Shown in pieces: positions 23,166 through 34,530 of a DNA stretch of 64,000 nt (positions are counted from its first letter, which is position 1; every line of letters starts with the position of its first letter). The DNA is from Corbicula japonica (taxonomy: Eukaryota > Mollusca > Bivalvia > Venerida > Cyrenidae). The position numbers and the translations under genes were made by a program. The stretch is from contig JAZAYU010000005.1 in assembly GCA_038501625.1 (NCBI GenBank), positions 1,116,001 through 1,180,000 of the forward strand. The letters run 5' to 3'. The notes under the pieces are model-generated. The model worked only from the letters and a program-made list of their open reading frames with translations, was not told the DNA's origin and made no database searches.

Positions 23166-24401
23166 ACCTTACGTTTATGTTGCGTCAGGCCTTCTGCAGT
23201 TTACGTTATACATTTTGATTTTTGAAAACATCTCTGCAATTTTTAGACTATGAATCCAAGTGTTAATTATCGACACAGGCCAAAATGTTCAACGGAGCAA
23301 AATGTGAAGGCTTCGTTCAGGGTTCCAACTGAGCACCGTTTATAGAGTACTATTACGTCGGTCCGCCTTTGAACAACACCTATTTTGTTTGAAGCCAATG
23401 AGTTCGAGGATATGACTGACTTACGTTCCTACCCTCAACAAGGTCAACTTGACCTTGGTATATATGAAAACTAGGACAGACTGTCGTAGCGTAACGGAAA
23501 CAGCCGAAGATTGCCGATTGACGGGATAAACGTCTGTCTGGCAAAGGGATTGAGCTCCTATCCACAAAATCTACAAAGTCAGAATTATTATAGAGATGCT
23601 TTAATTCATGAATGACATATTTAGGGCGGTAAAATGGAGTCTGAAATTGTTTATTTGAAGCCTGATATTTAAATTCAACAACGTATGCTTATCAAAATAA
23701 TTCGCATAACCATAAATCACTTTGAAATGCATTTTGCAAGACCAATTACGTCGCAACAGTAGTTGCTTTCTGTGATTAAGTTCGGACCAGCCTCGATGTC
23801 ACCGCGTTATAATTACTCGATTTTATCAGCCGCATTTGCGAATTTTAGTATGGCGATGTTCGGATATGGCACAATTTACATATTTAAGCCCAAACAAGTG
23901 CTTCGTCTCCTAAAATATCACATTAAAATTGAAACACTATCTCTCACTTGAGGATGTAAATCTTCTTTATTAGTTCCAATGTATTTATTGCTAATTTAAA
24001 CACCTCGTCAGATTTTAACTAAATTTGGTTAGGTGTCGAATGGCATACGACGAGATTAAAAATGACATATAGTTGACATGCTTTTAAAAATCTGTTTGAA
24101 AATCTAAAGCATGACACGTTGGCTTGTGTCGCGGTTTGTTTTATAGTTAAAATTATCTATTAAATATTTAAAGAATTTTATTTGTATATTAAACTTAATG
24201 CTACACGAGCGTATTACCATAATGGCATAATTACAGATAGGGCTGACAAAATGTGTCAGTGTTGATAAACAACGTTATCTAAAGTAATAAATATATTCTA
24301 AAATGCGGACATATTACTTGTATTGTGTAGATTTATACCTCAATGAAAAGAGGTTATTTATCAAAGTTTCAGAAAACCATTAAAATAAAAATAATATTTG
24401 A

Positions 24402-24632
24402 GGCACGTCACGGGAAATAGGTGTCTTCGTTTTTTATAAATTTTAGTTATTACTTTTTTTTGGAAAGGACTCACAATTTTCTATTATTTTCTCATAAATA
24501 ATCGGGGAAATTTTACTCATTTTGACTGTAGAGTGTTAACTTTACCAGGAAATGCGTAATAAGAAAAATCACCCGCCATTGCGAAAAATAATGTCAATTT
24601 CCCGAAGACGCATTTTCCCGTGGCGCACCCAA
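24402..24632. mobile_element. Family D element with terminal inverted repeats, copy 1
   Basis: Ends are GGCACGTCACGGGAAATAGG and, at the right, TTTTCCCGTGGCGCACC. Inside: GGAAAGGACTCACAATTTTC, TATTATTTTCTCATAA and GAAATGCGTAATAAG, shared with the copy at 38.14-38.39 kb. About 230 bp, no coding capacity, MITE-like. Confidence 0.75.
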
Positions 24633-25182
24633 ATTATTTTAGCAATTCTCGGCAAAACATAGAAATGTGTACACTTCATATGTAATCATGTAAATATTCC
24701 TCTAAAAATGTGTAAAAAATCAATCAATTTGTTTTCTTAAATATATTTATCTTTTTTTGTTATTTCACAATTCCGAAATAAAGTCCAACCTGTGCTAAAG
24801 ACCACCTGATTTACAGAACATGTTCGCCTGTGGATAAAGACCCTTCAAAGACCGCGTAATGATTTTCCCCTTAGAAGTGGTCTTTAAAAACAGGTTTGAC
24901 TGTTGTATCTTTTAACAGACTACCCCTGTTAAGGTTTCGATACTCTAATTTTCATTTTCATTTTCTTGATTTTAACACAGGGATTGTGCTGGTCTAGTTT
25001 AGCTTCTTTCCTATTTCCTAAACAAAGTAGCCACAGAATATTCAAACGCCAATTGTTTACTTAAATTCTGCAGATGAAAACAATTGTAAGTAAAACTTAT
25101 TTTTAAAAATTTGAAACCACGAAGTTAGGTATCCATGAAAATGCAGTTTTACCGATAACCACAAACTTTGTGGCCATGAAAA

Positions 25183-25188
25183 TTTAAT
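25183..25188 (-). terminator. Possible poly(A) signal (ATTAAA) of the ANKUB1-like gene
   Basis: ATTAAA on the - strand lies 60 nt after the stop codon. It is the common variant hexamer, but the sequence is AT-rich, so chance occurrence is likely. Confidence 0.3.
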
Positions 25189-25247
25189 GCAATGTGTCAG
25201 GAAATAGAACCTAGTGGAGAAGACTTTTCTAAGTCTGGACATGTTTG

Positions 25248-26277
25248 TTACGTGGTCACTTCCGGGCGCAATTGCACAGTACTAACAGACCCATTCATCA
25301 AACGTTCAGCCAAGTTTTGACCGTTACTATGCTCTTCTCTCCGCAATAACCATCCATAGTCGTTTTCATCACTATCACTTTTTCCATTTTTATCTACACT
25401 CCCTTCTTCATTATTTCTTTGAAGTTCATCACTTGTTTCTTTATCTAAATTAGCATCGACGTCACTAGATCTGTTTGTTTCTTTTGACGTCATCAACCTT
25501 TTCTTTCTTAGCCAGTCCTCAAACGGCACCGCCGTAGAACTTGTTCCAGCTCGCGTCTTTTCTTTTCGTCTTTCCTCCTCGTATTTTCTTTGTATATCTT
25601 TCCGTTTTTTGTCTTCTGCGTTTCTTTTCTGTAGTTTTTCTGTCCACAGATCGTAAGAAAACATACGGCGTCTGTAGCGTAACTTTTCCTCTTCGAGCAT
25701 GCGCATTTCCTCTTGATCTGCTTTTAGAATCTGCTTTATAAGAAGTTTCCTTTCTTCCGTATGGTCCATCCATTCTTCATACGATATCGCGTTCATCAGC
25801 AACCGCTGTCTCTTTTCTTCCAATCTTCGTCTTTCCGTTATTAAGTCATTCGCACTTTTTGCTTTTGGTAAATTGATTAGGTACCCTCTCCTTTTTCGCC
25901 GCCACTCCTTATAAGCAGGTATATTTAGTTCAGCTGATGGGTTTCTACTGTCGCCATCTTCCGTACTTCCAAATTCTAATACCTCTCTTACAAATTTATT
26001 GACTGGTGTTATGCTTCGAGCACTTCGCACAGCCTCTCGGTTCTTTTTCCTTACTCTTTTATTGAATTCACGTAATTTATCCTCTTCCGACTCACTTTCG
26101 TTAAAGTTTTCCATTGAAGTCGACGTTTCTTCGGCGTCTTCTATTTCCGCTGTCTTCTTTTCTAACCAGGTTTTAAACGCGCCGCTCACTTCCGGTTGAG
26201 ACTGGTCTCGCTTTTTGCGGTCCTTCATTGGAATGTATTCGTCAACGGGTGCTGCGAGCTTTTTGAAATAATTTAAT
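25248..26277 (-). CDS. ANKUB1-like terminal exon with FxxW-repeat coiled-coil tail
   Basis: After acceptor TTTTAG at 26278-26279 the frame runs to a TAG/TGA-class stop at 25248. It encodes about 342 residues rich in Glu, Lys and Arg with five aromatic-x-x-Trp units (FKTWLEKK, YKEWRRKR, YEEWMDHT, YDLWTEKL, FEDWLRKK) and a weaker YGWLLRR. The same open frame continues upstream past the acceptor to 26348, but those residues are intronic in this model. Confidence 0.75.
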
Positions 26278-29200
26278 CTAAAACGTAAAGAATAATTAAA
26301 TTGTTGTGTTTCCGATTTATTTCCAGAACAAACAAAAACAAACTGCAAAATTTAATCAAATTGAAAAGTCTGTCATCGCCAACTCATTTTGCGTATCTTA
26401 GTTCGTCTATCGAGTAATGAGTACTCATATTATACTTTTGTTTTAGACTGACAAAACTGATACAATTACAAAAAGCACAGCATGACCATCATCTTTATGG
26501 GATTACAGTATGAAATCAACAAGATAAAACTTAAACTCACAAACCTTTCTTTGGAATACTTCATAACATTCTTAAGCTGTTTAGTGTCTTTAACTTCGTT
26601 CTGTACGGTTGTTTCAATGCCTGCTGATTCTTTATCCCTGACTTCCGGACCTGATCGTACAATATTAGCGAATTTCAAAATGGTTTTCGGCTGAGTCAAT
26701 GGCATCGGTTTTATTTTAACTGTTTCCTCTACCCTCTGTGTCCTTTTCTTGGGGATATTTAATTGTTTTAAATATGTGTATTCAGTCTGTGTCTCTTTCC
26801 ACTTAACATTTCCTTTTGATTGTCTGATATTTCCGGTTGTAGCGGAACTTAGCGTAGATTGTGTTCTTTCTCGTGAAAGTAGTCCGTTCCGCTTCAACTC
26901 ATCCGCTGGTGCGCTAGATGAAATGTGTTTCCGTGAAGCATGTGTGTGCGATGCAGAACTGTACTTAGTCAATGCACTTCCGTCCGAGTATTGTGACAGA
27001 TTCGACTGTGCTCTGTCGGCATATATTGATTCCGGTCTTTTTATAGATATATCCAATTTTATCAAAGGCCTTGGCCTATTACTGGAAGAAACTCCATTAT
27101 TTCCACGTAAATTAAGTAGCATTAAACGCAGTTTTTTAAAGCACAAAGTGGAAGACATTTGTTTTGCTAGTTCAATAGGGACAACTCCGTAACAATCGGC
27201 CTTCTGGAGTGATGCCCCTTGTTTTAACAGGAAGTCAGCCATTGCCACGCGATCTTTGGCTACTGCGGCATGTAACGGTGTTCTCCCGAAAGTTGTTGTT
27301 CCATTCACATTGACCCCTGAAATAAAATTGTTCTTTAATTTGACCAGTGACTAGCGAATTCCTAATTCAGACAAGAAGACGTCTCAATGCGAAGAAATCA
27401 GGTTGTCTTTTTTTATTTTTAAGTGAAAAGGGGGCAAAACTATGAGTCTGACAAAATACAGACAAGAGTTATGAAACTTGTCATGATAATTATTTATATG
27501 ATGTCAGACAACTACATGTATGTTAAGTTTCAAAGCTCAACCTTGAATTGTTACTGATTAAGTGAACTTAACCGAAAAACCCCATGAAACTTTGACGACA
27601 GCTCACCCACCACCCGCTTGCCGACCCAATGACATCTACCAAAATATAACCAGGGTTTTGCAAAAAAACCTGGTTACAAATGTATCGAAGCTACCATAAA
27701 AAGATGAAAACGGCATAATTTTTAATACGGTTTAGTGTTTAAGCCACGTTTCCCTCCTTGCTATGGAGGTTCCATTATTTACAGTTTATAAAAAAAACAA
27801 AAGTGAAAACCAGGAATGGCCACATCTGGGAGACATTGCGTCCCCACACAGAGCCTTAGAGCAGTGAGGAAAGAGAGCATATAAGTTTAACAAAATAATC
27901 GATCTTAAAGTAGACAGCTCAATCAATAGACGAAAATGGAAACCCTTTGGTTACCGCCTGTGGAACATTTTCATATTCTCTTACCAACGGAAATAAGCAT
28001 GTTTGCCATTCGTTGAAGACCCAGATACGACGCCATGTACAAAGCAGCCATCCCTCTCTCCGAAACAACACCCTCAAAGCGGCCCGACTCTGACGAACTG
28101 ATGTGGATGTTCCCTTTTAGATGGACTCCTCCACTGTGGTAGACCTGTTCTATACAGTTCCGTGTTACCGCCAAATACAAGCTGTCCCAGTTGGCATGAA
28201 GGTGAACTCTACAATTAAACACATACAGTGAGACGTCTTTATTAAGACCGTCTCTGGGGCTGGAGAAGAGAGGTCTTAATAGTGAAGTGCTAGAAATTAG
28301 TGCAAAAATGGAATAAACTTTTTCAGTGGCGTTCGGTCAAATATATGTATTCTCTATTTTCGTATTGCATTCTTAGTGAAGTTACACGATAATTTCTATC
28401 TTTCTGACCAAAATACCTATGAAAAATTAAATATTGCAGCCCCAAAAGAAGGACCGAGCAACTCTTCTGAACACCCTTTTTTGGTGGGGGGGGGGGGGAG
28501 ATAAAAAAAATTATTTCCAGCATAAAAAAATATCGCATGAAACACGTGCAAAATGCAAATTTTACTTATAAGTTTCTTACTTTAAAAGGTAGCCATGCAG
28601 AATGGTTTCCTTGACAACGAGTTTTTGGTCATCTGCTAATTCTTCCCCATCCGGGTACTTCAAACAGTATATCTGGCATGGAATTCCTCCCAACAACTCC
28701 AGGCGACCCTGTTAACAGTTCATTTATTGAGTTGCATTTAAAGAGGATTGCGGTAGTTTCAGATTCCACTACATTATTAATTTTACATAAGCACCGTTTG
28801 CATAATTTTTTGATAAGCCAACATATTCATACCGTCTGATCAGGATCTACACTATTCGCTTCATTCAGAAATAACCTAACGCATAAAAACGAACAGTGTA
28901 GATTCTCATCAGCACCGATAAGCCGGCTGATCTGGATCTACACTGTTTGGCCATGGGATAACAACCATATCCCATGCGTCAAGGCTTTAGTGTTAGCTTT
29001 GTGCTGTAGCTTTTGTCACACTGTTGGTTGTTCTTGCATGCAAAAAAGCAATAAAAATAGTAAAACAATTCGAAAATTGATATTATGACATTGAGGTTAC
29101 AGTGTATAGTCCTTTTAACTATTTTTTCAGCATTTGAATTTTGTCATCAGTTTTCGCGAATTCAAACACGCTAAACCCAATATCATACCTTGACCTCAAT

Positions 29201-29359
29201 AACACTGGTGCCAGACGGAACATCTCTTAACGTGCACACTTCTTCGTTAGGCAGCACAATAAACACGGTGAACTTAAGCTGTTTCGGATCAATCCAATCT
29301 TCAACCGGGGGCGGAGCTGGGCTGTCCCTCTCGTCATCGGCGTCATCAGCAGACGACAT
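25248..29359 (-). CDS. ANKUB1-like protein: ubiquitin-like domain plus ankyrin repeats, 5 exons, 774 aa
   Basis: Exons (- strand) 29359-29189, 28708-28581, 28208-27985, 27316-26545 and 26277-25248 join to 2325 nt, 774 aa plus stop, with GT/AG introns. Residues ~28-105 read as a beta-grasp ubiquitin-like fold (LKFTVFIVLPNEE...CQIYCLKYPDGEEL). Residues ~150-240 hold ankyrin repeats (GMAALYMASYLGLQRMANML, then GRTPLHAAVAKDRVAMADFL). A Ser-rich linker follows. The tail (~435-745) is highly charged, coiled-coil-like, with a recurring aromatic-x-x-Trp motif at F466, Y554, Y598, Y640 and F684. From memory, the order Ub-like, CLKxPDGEE, ankyrin matches vertebrate ANKUB1, but no alignment was run. The function of that family is little known; the Trp motif resembles ciliary or microtubule coiled-coil proteins, which is inference. 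The last exon was chosen because the 26545/26277 junction keeps frame (AG + A). Confidence 0.78.
26545..27316 (-). CDS. ANKUB1-like exon 4
   Basis: A 772-nt exon after TTTCAG. It begins within the next ankyrin repeat (GRTPLHAAVAKDRVAMADFL), followed by KADCYGVVPIELAKQ and then Ser-rich, basic, low-conservation linker. Donor GTTTGT ends it in phase 2. Confidence 0.78.
27813..27970. mobile_element. Dispersed repeat in ANKUB1-like intron 3
   Basis: Has CAGGAATGGCCACATCTGGG, TCCCCACACAG and GGTTACCGCC in the order seen at 22.85-23.0 kb. An inverted relative lies at about 33.15-33.29 kb. It ends only ~15 bp from the exon 3 donor. Confidence 0.55.
27985..28208 (-). CDS. ANKUB1-like exon 3
   Basis: A 224-nt exon after TTGTAG and before GTAAGA. 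It carries NWDSLYLAVTRNCIEQV and an ankyrin repeat (GMAALYMASYLGLQRMANML). It starts in phase 2 and ends in phase 1. Confidence 0.78.
28335..28490. mobile_element. Family B element in ANKUB1-like intron 2
   Basis: Inverted-orientation copy with ATTCTTAGTGAAGTTACACG, TATCTTTCTGACCAAAATAC and TTAAATATTGCAGCCCCAAA. It ends at a poly-G run. Confidence 0.6.
28581..28708 (-). CDS. ANKUB1-like exon 2
   Basis: A 128-nt exon between TTAACAG and GTAAGA, encoding the second half of the ubiquitin-like domain (PCQIYCLKYPDGEELADD). It was too short to stand out as an open frame on its own and is supported by phase agreement (0 in, 2 out) with both neighbours. Confidence 0.72.
28825..28990. mobile_element. 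Family A fold-back element, copy 2
   Basis: Has GTCTGATCAGGATCTACACT, TCAGAAATAACCTAACGCAT and GCCGGCTGATCTGGATCTAC. It sits in intron 1 of the ANKUB1-like gene. Confidence 0.75.
29189..29359 (-). CDS. ANKUB1-like exon 1
   Basis: Starts at ATG 29359 (context AAAAGATGT). It encodes an acidic, Pro-rich leader and the first strands of the ubiquitin-like domain, 57 codons. Donor GTATGA follows AAG, phase 0. Confidence 0.75.
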
Positions 29360-32089
29360 CTTTTATCACCACAACTGGCATCAACTGAGCTGCAAAATTG
29401 AGTCACATTGCAACAAAACTCTCCTTTCTAAATTCGGATAAATGCAATCTCACTGAAGCCAGATCTAACGTTACGGTTTTCAGGAGATGATTTTCATCCG
29501 ATTGAGACAAAACAACACTTAAACATGTGTAACTTTCAATAATTAAGTATGTTCATGTCAAAAGTACAGAATTTCAGAAACTACCGTGGATACATTTATT
29601 TTCATGGGCATAAAATTAAGTGTGTGTTGTTGTTTTTTTCGAAAGAAACCATTTTCGTGGGTTCTGAAATTCGGGGATCTAAATTTTGTAAAGGACATTC
29701 GTTCTATATTTCGTGGTTCTTTTAAATTCGTGGATCCATCTTTCCACTAAATCCGCGAAAATTAGTACCTCGCGAATATTGATGATTTTACGGTTATTCA
29801 AAGATAAATGCCATACAATAAGTACCAAGTTCCTTGTATCTCATTGGCAGTAAGTAATTGATTTCAAAGGTTCAGATCTAGGTTAAAACAAATGTTGTTT
29901 TTGTTTGGCAAATACTAGAGAGACGTGAAAACTCCTGTCCGATCAATAAACAAAGAAGCCCGTCATTGTCTGTTTTGTTGTCTTTTTTACAAATTGAATT
30001 GTTATTATGGTCCAGTGAAAGCTGAAATTGTTTACTTTTGTATATGAAAATGAAGCTGTTTTGAAACCCGAATGTACAGAGATACATTAAAGACGGTTGT
30101 GGTTGTTTCCGATTTCACAACATTGTGAATTTTACATGAACACCGTTTGCATATTTTTCATATTTTACGTCCTTTAAATGTTGTTTGTTTCTAGAAAATG
30201 TAAATAACACAATCTGTTGGCAAGATGGCAAGAGACCCTTCTTTAAAAATACTTATGTTGGTCTCTATAAAAAGATTTCGATTTTAGGGTGCGACTCCTT
30301 TCCATAGGTCACAGAGTCACTGTGGCCATAGCTTTAAATTTTTATTGTCGAATAAATAAAATACTGCGAGGTAGCATGTTAAGCGGGAAAGATAAATATC
30401 ACATTAATTTACGCATATTAAAGTGCTATAAGCAAGAAATACGGAATAAATCTAAAGTTCATATACAGGCTTAAAATTCTCTGCACATCAGTGAAATATT
30501 TTCAATATACCATAAACGACTAAATTCGGTCTTCTGATATTGCTAATTTATTTACGGAAGCAACCATTTTGAATTGTGACCATTGATGTCATCAATATGT
30601 GTGCACAAATATTAATACATGTGTCCATTTCGATAAAACCTTATTTATTGTTTCCATTTCCATTTACTTAAAAACCAAGTTGCATTTTTATAAAGGTTTG
30701 AATGTAATAAACTGTTTATAAAAATGTAATTTAAATTATTTCATTTAAATGTTAAAAGTATTAGAAATGTGCACATACAGTGATGATGTCACAGATTTCA
30801 ATGTCAAAATGACCAATATTAAATTAAGACAATACCGAAGCAACGAACGCACCTCTTTTAATAATCTTTTCACTTTTGAGCTTAGTTTCAAAATACTTTT
30901 ACAATAGAACATAATTCTGTATTCCGAAGTGCCTCTTTAAAAGTACAAAAAGGTCGTCACAAAACTGGATATAACCGATAAGCTTGCTTTTTGCCTAATG
31001 ACTCATGAAATACTCAAACTGCTCAAAATGTTCATGAATGTTATCAAATGCATTTTGGTTATCGACGAAAGCATAATAAGTTACACCTCGTTTGAAATAG
31101 CATGTTCGTAAGAGGGGTGCAAACAACTTACAATCTACAATGTTAACATATACTCGTATTGTAAAATCGCGCGAGGTTATTTTGGCATCTTTTGCTATTA
31201 AATAACTTGTGCGAGAATTCAAAACAAAGTGAATTAAAAAAAGTGTATAGATTTATCTTACCAAATTGTACAGTTACGTGAATTTATGCCAGGGCTAAAG
31301 CGTTCTTAGTGGTTTATGCGCGAAAATTCGTGCGCCGCGAAAACAAATATGACAATACAGCAGTGGACCCTCTTGCCAAAACATGTGTTAGTGTCATACC
31401 AAAAGTCCGATAAAAGATGTAACATGTTTAAAGAGTAAGATAACAAGCTCGGCAATTAATAACTGTCAGATAGAAACACATGTTTCTTTATAATCGACGA
31501 CTGTCTATTCAGTTATCACTTCAAATTGTAATATTACAAATTGTGAAACTTAAAGGTTTCACACTCATAAATCACGTCTGCGGGTACGAAAGAAAAGGAC
31601 ATTTGAACGAAATAATTTGTTTTATTACCGAAGTAGATAAGGACTACTAGACAATGAGGGATCGGGTGTCACCTAATAGTAGTAATTAGCAGAAGTTTCA
31701 CACTTTTTCGGAATATCGTATGTCACTTGCTGTCATTAAGACAGCAGGATTTACCCACGCAGACAAAACGCGAGTTTCTGTTCTGTTTTAGCAAGTAATA
31801 AAGTGGTTTATATAGACTGCAAATCTTGGTTGAAGAGAGTGCAAAATGCAGTCGTCCGAGGTACACCCATTGTTATAATAAATAATAGAAAACAAAAACT
31901 GGGCTGAACTACAACACACGAAAATGTAGGTGACGAGGTCACGTGAAATCTGACGGCGTAAATGGGTGTAATTGTTGCTTTTAAAGGACCTCGCGATGCT
32001 GGAAACGAATATTTTTTTATCTAAATGATATGAACATACCGAGTAGAAAACTGAAAGAAATTATCAAATATTAACAGGGGCATTTCCCG

Positions 32090-32245
32090 AGGGAGTTCAG
32101 TTGGGTCGCTCAAACCTCGTTGGGGGTCAGAATTATTTAATTTTCATAGGAATTCCGGCCAGAAAGTTGGAAATTATCTTTAACTGCCTTAAGACTGTCC
32201 CAAACGAACCACCTTTCTTGAAATCTTGCATCCGACACTGATTAA
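32090..32245. mobile_element. Family B element, copy at 32.1 kb
   Basis: Has AGTTGGGTCGCTCAAACC, GGCCAGAAAGTTGGAAATTA and TGAAATCTTGCATCCGACAC. Confidence 0.7.
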
Positions 32246-32959
32246 ATATTAATGCAATCTGTCTCCATCTTTTGCTTTTGTATAAGGGGCTTTTAGTATG
32301 TTTTCTTTCTTTTTTCCACAACTTAAATTTTGCTTAAATCTGGAATGTACCGCTGTCCTAAATATTAACACTGTTTAGCATTTATAAGAGCTAAGTTTAT
32401 TTGATTAAAGATTTCATTATCAAAAATTATCGAAACCTGTTAGAAAGGTATACACGCCATGTTTAATATTCTTCCAGATCTATCAATAAAGATGTGCAGA
32501 TTTTGATTTATTATGTGCACATCGCGGTTTAATTCAATCGTATATCAATTTGCTTTTTTAATTTACATATCTCTTGTGAATTATTTATGCGTTTACAGTT
32601 GGATTTTACAATTACATATGTTATGGGTGTCTTTAAAAAAGAGATGAATTAAATAAGCCATTAGTAAACATTTAGAAAAAAACCATTTTAGATCAAAAGC
32701 TTCAAAGTGTGTATGACATCAAAACTTGATGTTATTTTAATAGATGTCTGAAGCAAAGGTCATGTACAGGCCGTTGTCCGGTTTAGACGAAATCATAGCG
32801 AATAAGAGCCCTTATCCACCACACACATTGCAAGCATGTCATAAGTACATCCAGTTAAACTCCCGGTGGCAAATTGTTTTGCCACGGACCATTCCAAGTC
32901 GGTACTCGCTCAGGTTCTCTATTTTTCCCTTTCCTCCATATATACGCATTTTTATGCAT

Positions 32960-33145
32960 GTGCGACCAGGGAAGTTCCAGATCAGCCAGCACATTCATGC
33001 CGTCTGATCAGGATCTGCACTTGTCGCATTTTGTTCAGAAATAACCTAACAAATCAAAAAGCGAACAGTGCAGATCCTGATCAGCCGGCACGGATGTGCC
33101 AGCTGATCTGGATCTACACCGTTCGCCCATGCAGTAAAGGTGTTT
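32960..33145. mobile_element. Family A fold-back element, copy 3
   Basis: Has CCAGATCAGCCAGCACATTC, CAGAAATAACCTAACAAATC and CAGCTGATCTGGATCTACAC, a full-length copy with both arms. Confidence 0.8.
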
Positions 33146-33539
33146 CTATGGAGAAAAGGGTTCATTGACTGTTATGTGGTTACTTATTTCAAATTGATCA
33201 TTTTTATATAACCATGTCCTCATATCTTCTCTACTTTTTGGCTGCGTTTTTGGAGGCTGTTTTCTGGGTGCTGCAATTCCTGATATGAATAGTTCACCTT
33301 TTTTAAAAAAAAATCTGCACATAAATGCCGTTTCTAAAATGGCCTTTCTGGAAACTTGCATCCGAACCTGTGAACTGACATTTTTTTACAAAAAGTTTAG
33401 TCAGATATATAGTTTTCTATTCTTCGTTATTAACATAAATGTTCCCCATTGGACTACTAGTAATCTGTTCTAATTTGTTCTAATTTGGTGTTTATGTTTA
33501 TCATATAAGTAATTTGTTCCCATATTTTCTTCAACAAAA

Positions 33540-33900
33540 ATCATAATGATGGTGTCTCTAGCGGGAAGCGAACCCGCACCGTCAAGGTGATATCGCCTAG
33601 CACTTTAGACACAACCAACTGAACTAACCGGGACAACCCCAAAAATGGTTGATCGAATAGCCCTTAAATACGTCATCAATCACTGAATGACATCGGTAAC
33701 GGGTTATTTTACTGATAACAGTACTGACTAAATGTACGGGGAGACTTTTTACGGCCGCCACTCTGCACAAATAGCGCTACTGTGAATCTCAAATGATAGT
33801 GTCTCCAGCTGGGAGCGAACCCGCACCGTCACGGCGACAGCGCCTAGCCCTGCAATTCCTGCCACGCAACCAAGTTAATCCAGATTATGCACCGAATGTG
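33540..33900 (-). mobile_element. tRNA-derived SINE copies (two heads, one with body)
   Basis: On the - strand 33640-33545 reads GGTTAGTTCAGTTGGTTGTG (A-box-like TAGTTCAGTTGG) and then GGTGCGGGTTCGCTTCCCGC (B-box-like GGTTCGCTTCC). A second head at ~33885-33793 (GGTGCGGGTTCGCTCCCAGC) is followed on the - strand by a body with AAAAGTCTCCCCGTACATTT. The spacing of the boxes fits an RNA polymerase III promoter, but the cloverleaf is degenerate, so these are SINE copies rather than tRNA genes. Confidence 0.7.
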
Positions 33901-34389
33901 CGAGTCTTTGCTTTGATACTGCCTCAAAAAATATAAACTCAGATAATTCTTACAATTAATATTTTCATAAGCTATGAAGTGCAGAAGAGAATTTCTCTCG
34001 TACATGAATGAATAAATTGGTCATTAATCTAGGATAAGATTAACGTACAAGTATTTTCAGGGCGCAAAGTCAAAGGTTTTTGATATAAAATCGACATTGT
34101 ATGCTTTCTAAACAAATAATAGAAGACATAGAGAACATTTTATAACGATGATAACACGCATAACACCGGACTAAAAAAAAACAACAGTCAGGGAGATATT
34201 AATAGAGTTGCACCGTGTGGGTGCTAACCGTCGTCCCATAGAATATTCAATTATACAAAAAAAAACATTTAAAGGGCGACACATTTTAGGTATCACTCAA
34301 TTACAATTTAAAATAAATAATTATATATCCTACGGTCACACAAGTCATAACATTCAAATTAAGGAAATACTTATCCGTTTCAGACATAC

Positions 34390-34451
34390 AGACAGACTTA
34401 CGTTCCTACGTACGAACGAACGTTCGGACGGACCGACGGACGTACGGACGG

Positions 34452-34526
<75 letters not shown>

Positions 34527-34530
34527 AGAA
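34390..34530. repeat. Compound tetranucleotide repeat (ACGG-like then GAAA)
   Basis: Degenerate ACGG/ACGT units (CGTACGAACGAACGTTCGGA) change into about 19 perfect GAAA units. The poly-Lys/Glu and Phe/Leu/Ser frames here are artefacts. Confidence 0.95.

Larger units (their letters stand above)
13746..25247. other. Intergenic region between Irx A and the ANKUB1-like gene
   Basis: No supported gene. It holds repeats listed separately. GC-richer, non-repetitive stretches at about 14220-14290 and 14630-14730 (GGCAACGGCGTAGAGCATTT; GGATTGGCCCCAGTAAGAGG) and 17110-17165 (CCCCGTGGGAGTCCGGCGCC) are possible regulatory islands. 14880-14945 is a C/A-rich low-complexity tract. Confidence 0.5.

Noticed and set aside
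33545..33640. Possible tRNA gene on the - strand
   Set aside because: A- and B-box words are present, but the acceptor stem and cloverleaf do not pair and related copies are dispersed, so it is a SINE head.
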